Assembly (NCBI GenBank): GCA_902775835.1 | Contig: CACYNZ010000011.1 | Coordinates: 1-24,161 of the forward strand | Length of the DNA stretch: 24,161 bases | Origin: an uncultured Eubacteriales bacterium | GTDB taxonomy: Bacteria; Bacillota_A; Clostridia; Christensenellales; Aristaeellaceae | Reading direction: 5' to 3' | In this document: piece by piece, positions 21,950-24,161 of the stretch | How positions within the stretch are numbered: the stretch's first letter is position 1 | Layout: each line of letters begins with the position of its first letter | Notes under the pieces: generated by a model | Told to the model about the DNA's origin: nothing | The model's input: only the letters and a program-made list of their open reading frames with translations | The model's database searches: none | Program-made: the position numbers and the translations under genes

Positions 21950-23392
21950 GTGGTTTTGAAAGAGGATAAGGTTTTCTGGAAGCGCTTTGCGCTGTGCGTC
22001 TTTGCGTTCGCGGTTCTGGCCGTCCTGACCTATCTGGTGGCCGGGAATGACTGGAAGACGGAGCAGGTGGAGACCGGCAGCGTATCGCGTTCTGTCATGC
22101 TCTATACGGATCAGCCGGTTTTGCAGGTGGACCAGACCGTGCAGTCTCCGGTGGATGAGATTCATGAAGTCCGGCTGGACGTGGATGTACAGAATCCTGA
22201 AAAGGCTGTGATCGAGCTCATGCTCACCGCCGGAAACGGAGAGACCGGGCATGGCAGCGGTACGGTGCAGGCCCTGGAGGGTTCCGGGTTTGTAAGCATC
22301 CGGCTGGACGAGCCGGTGCGGCATGTGCGGGGCGAGGAAGTCACGCTGCATGTGCGTGCCGAGGGCGTGGTGCTCTGGTCGGGAAGCACCGTGAGCAACG
22401 GAAGGTTTGATATTCCCGTGCCCACGGAGGGCACGCTGGTGCATATGGGCAGTGAGATTCCGGGCACCCTGGTGTTCGCGCTGGGCGGGATCAATCACCT
22501 GAGTGCCTACCGCGTGTACTGGCCCGCGGTCATCTGTGCCGGCGCTGTGCTGGCCGGGCTTGCCATATATGTGCATGTCTGCATGCGTCAGGGAAAGGAA
22601 AACATGCTCACCGTGGTGCTGGCCATGGTGCGCAAGTACCGGTTCCTGCTCAAGACACTGGTGAAGCGGGACTTCAAGATCAAGTACAAGGGTTCCGTCC
22701 TGGGCGTCATCTGGAGCTTTCTGAACCCGCTGGTGATGATGCTGGTGTATTTCTTTGTATTCTCCACCATCTTCCGCTCCAATACGCCGAACTTCGCGGT
22801 ATACCTCATGACCGGCGTGGTCATGTACAACTACTGCTCGGACGCCACCACACTGGGCATGCAGGCCATTGTGGGTAATGCGGGCCTGATCACCAAGGTG
22901 TACCTGCCCAAGTATATCTATCCTCTGTCCAAGACGATTTCCTCGTCCATCAATCTGGTGATTTCCACGGTGGCGCTGTTCGTGGTCATGACCTTTACCG
23001 GCGCGCCGGTGCTGGAAAGCCTGATGCGCCTGCCGATCCTGATTTTCCTGGAAATATTGCTGCTCATGTTCTGCTCAGGTCTGGGCATGCTCCTGTCCTG
23101 CTGTCTTGTGTTTTTCCGGGACATCCAGTTTCTGTGGAGCGTGTTCCTGACGATCTGGAACTTTGTGACCCCGATCTTCTATACCGAGAGCATTATTCCG
23201 GAGCGCTTCCTGGGCATTTATCACCTCAATCCGCTCTATCACTTTGTCACGGCGGCCAGAAGCATCACGCTGCAGGGCAGGGCGCCTATGCCGGCGGAGC
23301 TGCTCTGGTGCACCGTGGCGGCTGTGGCCTCCCTTGGCATCGGGGCCTGGGTGTTCCGCAGGCATCAGGACCGCTTTGTCCTGTATCTGTAA
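21950..23392 (+). CDS. ABC polysaccharide exporter permease (TagG/Wzm type) with an extracytoplasmic N-terminal domain
   Basis: 480 residues from GTG 21950; the in-frame TTG at 21956 is better spaced (9 nt) from AAAGGA and may be the real start. An N-terminal helix (about 11-31) is followed by a strand-rich outside domain (about 40-185), a second helix (190-210), then an ABC-2 permease core (about 235-480) with six helices. The core starts with the family signature KRDFKIKYKGSVLGVIWSFLNPL. It exports an undecaprenyl-linked glycan using the ATPase encoded 12 nt downstream. Usual TagG/Wzm proteins have about 260-280 residues, so the first ~230 residues are an extra module of unknown role, perhaps a glycan-binding or gating domain. 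The fusion is continuous with no frame break. Confidence 0.88.
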   Translation: MVLKEDKVFWKRFALCVFAFAVLAVLTYLVAGNDWKTEQVETGSVSRSVMLYTDQPVLQVDQTVQSPVDEIHEVRLDVDVQNPEKAVIELMLTAGNGETGHGSGTVQALEGSGFVSIRLDEPVRHVRGEEVTLHVRAEGVVLWSGSTVSNGRFDIPVPTEGTLVHMGSEIPGTLVFALGGINHLSAYRVYWPAVICAGAVLAGLAIYVHVCMRQGKENMLTVVLAMVRKYRFLLKTLVKRDFKIKYKGSVLGVIWSFLNPLVMMLVYFFVFSTIFRSNTPNFAVYLMTGVVMYNYCSDATTLGMQAIVGNAGLITKVYLPKYIYPLSKTISSSINLVISTVALFVVMTFTGAPVLESLMRLPILIFLEILLLMFCSGLGMLLSCCLVFFRDIQFLWSVFLTIWNFVTPIFYTESIIPERFLGIYHLNPLYHFVTAARSITLQGRAPMPAELLWCTVAAVASLGIGAWVFRRHQDRFVLYL

Positions 23393-23404
23393 GGAGGGAA
23401 GAAC

Positions 23405-24145
23405 ATGGGAGAAATTATCCGGGCGGATCATATCTGCATGAACTTCCACCTCAATCAGAGCAAGACCACTTCGCTGAAGGAGTTTTTCGTCAAAAAGGTC
23501 AAGCATCAGCTGGAATACCAGGATTTCTATGCGCTCAGGGACGTGTCCTTTTCCATTGAGCGCGGGGAAGTGATTGGGCTTGTCGGGCGTAACGGCTCGG
23601 GCAAGAGCACCACGCTGAAGGTGATTTCCGGGATTTACAAGCCCACCTCGGGCACCATCCGCACCGCGGGCACCATTGCCCCGATGCTGGAGCTGGGCAG
23701 CGGGTTTGACTTTGAGCTCAGCGGTCGGGAAAACATTTTTCTCAACGGCGCCATTCTCGGGTTTGACGAGCACACGCTGGTGAGCAAGTATGATGAGATC
23801 GTGGCCTTTTCCGAGCTGGACCAGTTCCTGGACCGGCCCATCAAGACCTATTCCTCCGGCATGCTGATGCGTCTTGCCTTTTCCATCGCCACCCTGGTGG
23901 AGCCGGAAATCCTGATCGTGGATGAGATCCTGGCGGTGGGCGATGAGGCGTTTCAGCGCAAGAGCCGCAACCGCATGATGGAAATGATGCATGACGGGAC
24001 TACGGTGATCATGGTGAGCCATGACATTGACACCATCCGCTCCCTGTGCAGCCGCGTGATCTGGCTGGACCATGGACAGGTCCGGGAGGAGGGCGACGTA
24101 CAGGAAGTCTGCGACCATTATCATGAGTATATGAACAGCAACTGA
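23405..24145 (+). CDS. ABC polysaccharide exporter ATPase (TagH/Wzt short form)
   Basis: 246 residues, with AAGGAGGG before ATG 23405. Walker A is GRNGSGKST (61-69), the signature motif is YSSGM (149-153) as usual in polysaccharide ABC ATPases instead of LSGGQ, Walker B is ILIVDEILAVGDE (with D173/E174), and the switch His is H206 in MVSHD. The N-terminal insertion (NQSKTTSLKEFFVKKVKH) before the first catalytic strand is typical of TagH/Wzt/RfbE. There is no C-terminal carbohydrate-binding extension, so it is the short form whose glycan specificity must lie elsewhere, possibly in the enlarged permease. It forms the exporter with the upstream gene. It is complete, ending 16 nt before the window edge. 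Confidence 0.95.
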   Translation: MGEIIRADHICMNFHLNQSKTTSLKEFFVKKVKHQLEYQDFYALRDVSFSIERGEVIGLVGRNGSGKSTTLKVISGIYKPTSGTIRTAGTIAPMLELGSGFDFELSGRENIFLNGAILGFDEHTLVSKYDEIVAFSELDQFLDRPIKTYSSGMLMRLAFSIATLVEPEILIVDEILAVGDEAFQRKSRNRMMEMMHDGTTVIMVSHDIDTIRSLCSRVIWLDHGQVREEGDVQEVCDHYHEYMNSN

Positions 24146-24161
24146 ACGGTGTTGGCGGATA

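Overview
The window looks like chromosomal DNA from a GC-rich Gram-positive anaerobe of the Clostridia. The reasons are lineage-typical genes (a LoaP-like NusG paralog, a VanZ-family protein, a MurA with the catalytic cysteine, a secreted SH3-repeat wall protein, DUF1015), strong AGGAGG-type ribosome binding sites, Bacillus-type LexA boxes, and very regular TTGnnn-N17-TAnAAT promoters. No genus can be named from the sequence alone.

Layout. (1) Bases 1 to about 1458 are visibly more AT-rich and look like the remnant of a mobile or SOS-linked element: a gene leaving the window on the minus strand, a frame-disrupted small gene, a divergent XRE/S24 (LexA/CI-like) repressor with a LexA-type box in the shared control region, and the first 26 codons of a DUF5131 (phage Gp37/Gp68) gene. 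The DUF5131 gene stops at a junction with the N-terminus of an oppositely oriented gene that is also truncated. (2) 1719-3130: MATE efflux gene with its own promoter. (3) 3160-4686: GNAT acetyltransferase and thymidine kinase operon. (4) 4712-7062: BadF/BadG-type sugar kinase and an unassigned TIM-barrel-like protein. (5) 7092-9742: GH42 beta-galactosidase and a divergent LoaP/NusG-like gene sharing a short control region that carries a dyad. (6) 9717-10835: phosphonopyruvate decarboxylase, minus strand, overlapping the loaP-like gene tail to tail. (7) 10933-11487: VanZ-family protein. (8) 11512-11750: a non-coding interval with a near-consensus promoter, a possible short RNA with a terminator, and a perfect 22-bp palindrome containing an exact LexA box. 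(9) 11751-14805: murA, a J-domain protein and DUF1015. (10) 14857-17699: secreted SH3-repeat/peptidoglycan-binding protein with promoter and terminator. (11) 17738 to the right end: surface-polysaccharide genes (O-antigen-ligase-like protein, two GT2 glycosyltransferases, and a TagG/Wzm-type ABC permease with a large extra extracytoplasmic domain next to its TagH/Wzt-type ATPase).

How the parts may work together. Regions 7 to 11 are mostly cell-envelope functions: precursor synthesis (MurA), a wall-binding secreted protein, and glycan synthesis and export. The glycan genes start 38 nt after a strong intrinsic terminator with no visible promoter in between. A specialised NusG paralog (LoaP) encoded about 8 kb upstream is therefore a candidate antiterminator for this operon, and the phosphonopyruvate decarboxylase beside it a candidate supplier of a phosphonate decoration. 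Both links are inference. I saw no CRISPR array, tRNA, rRNA, transposase or complete insertion sequence.
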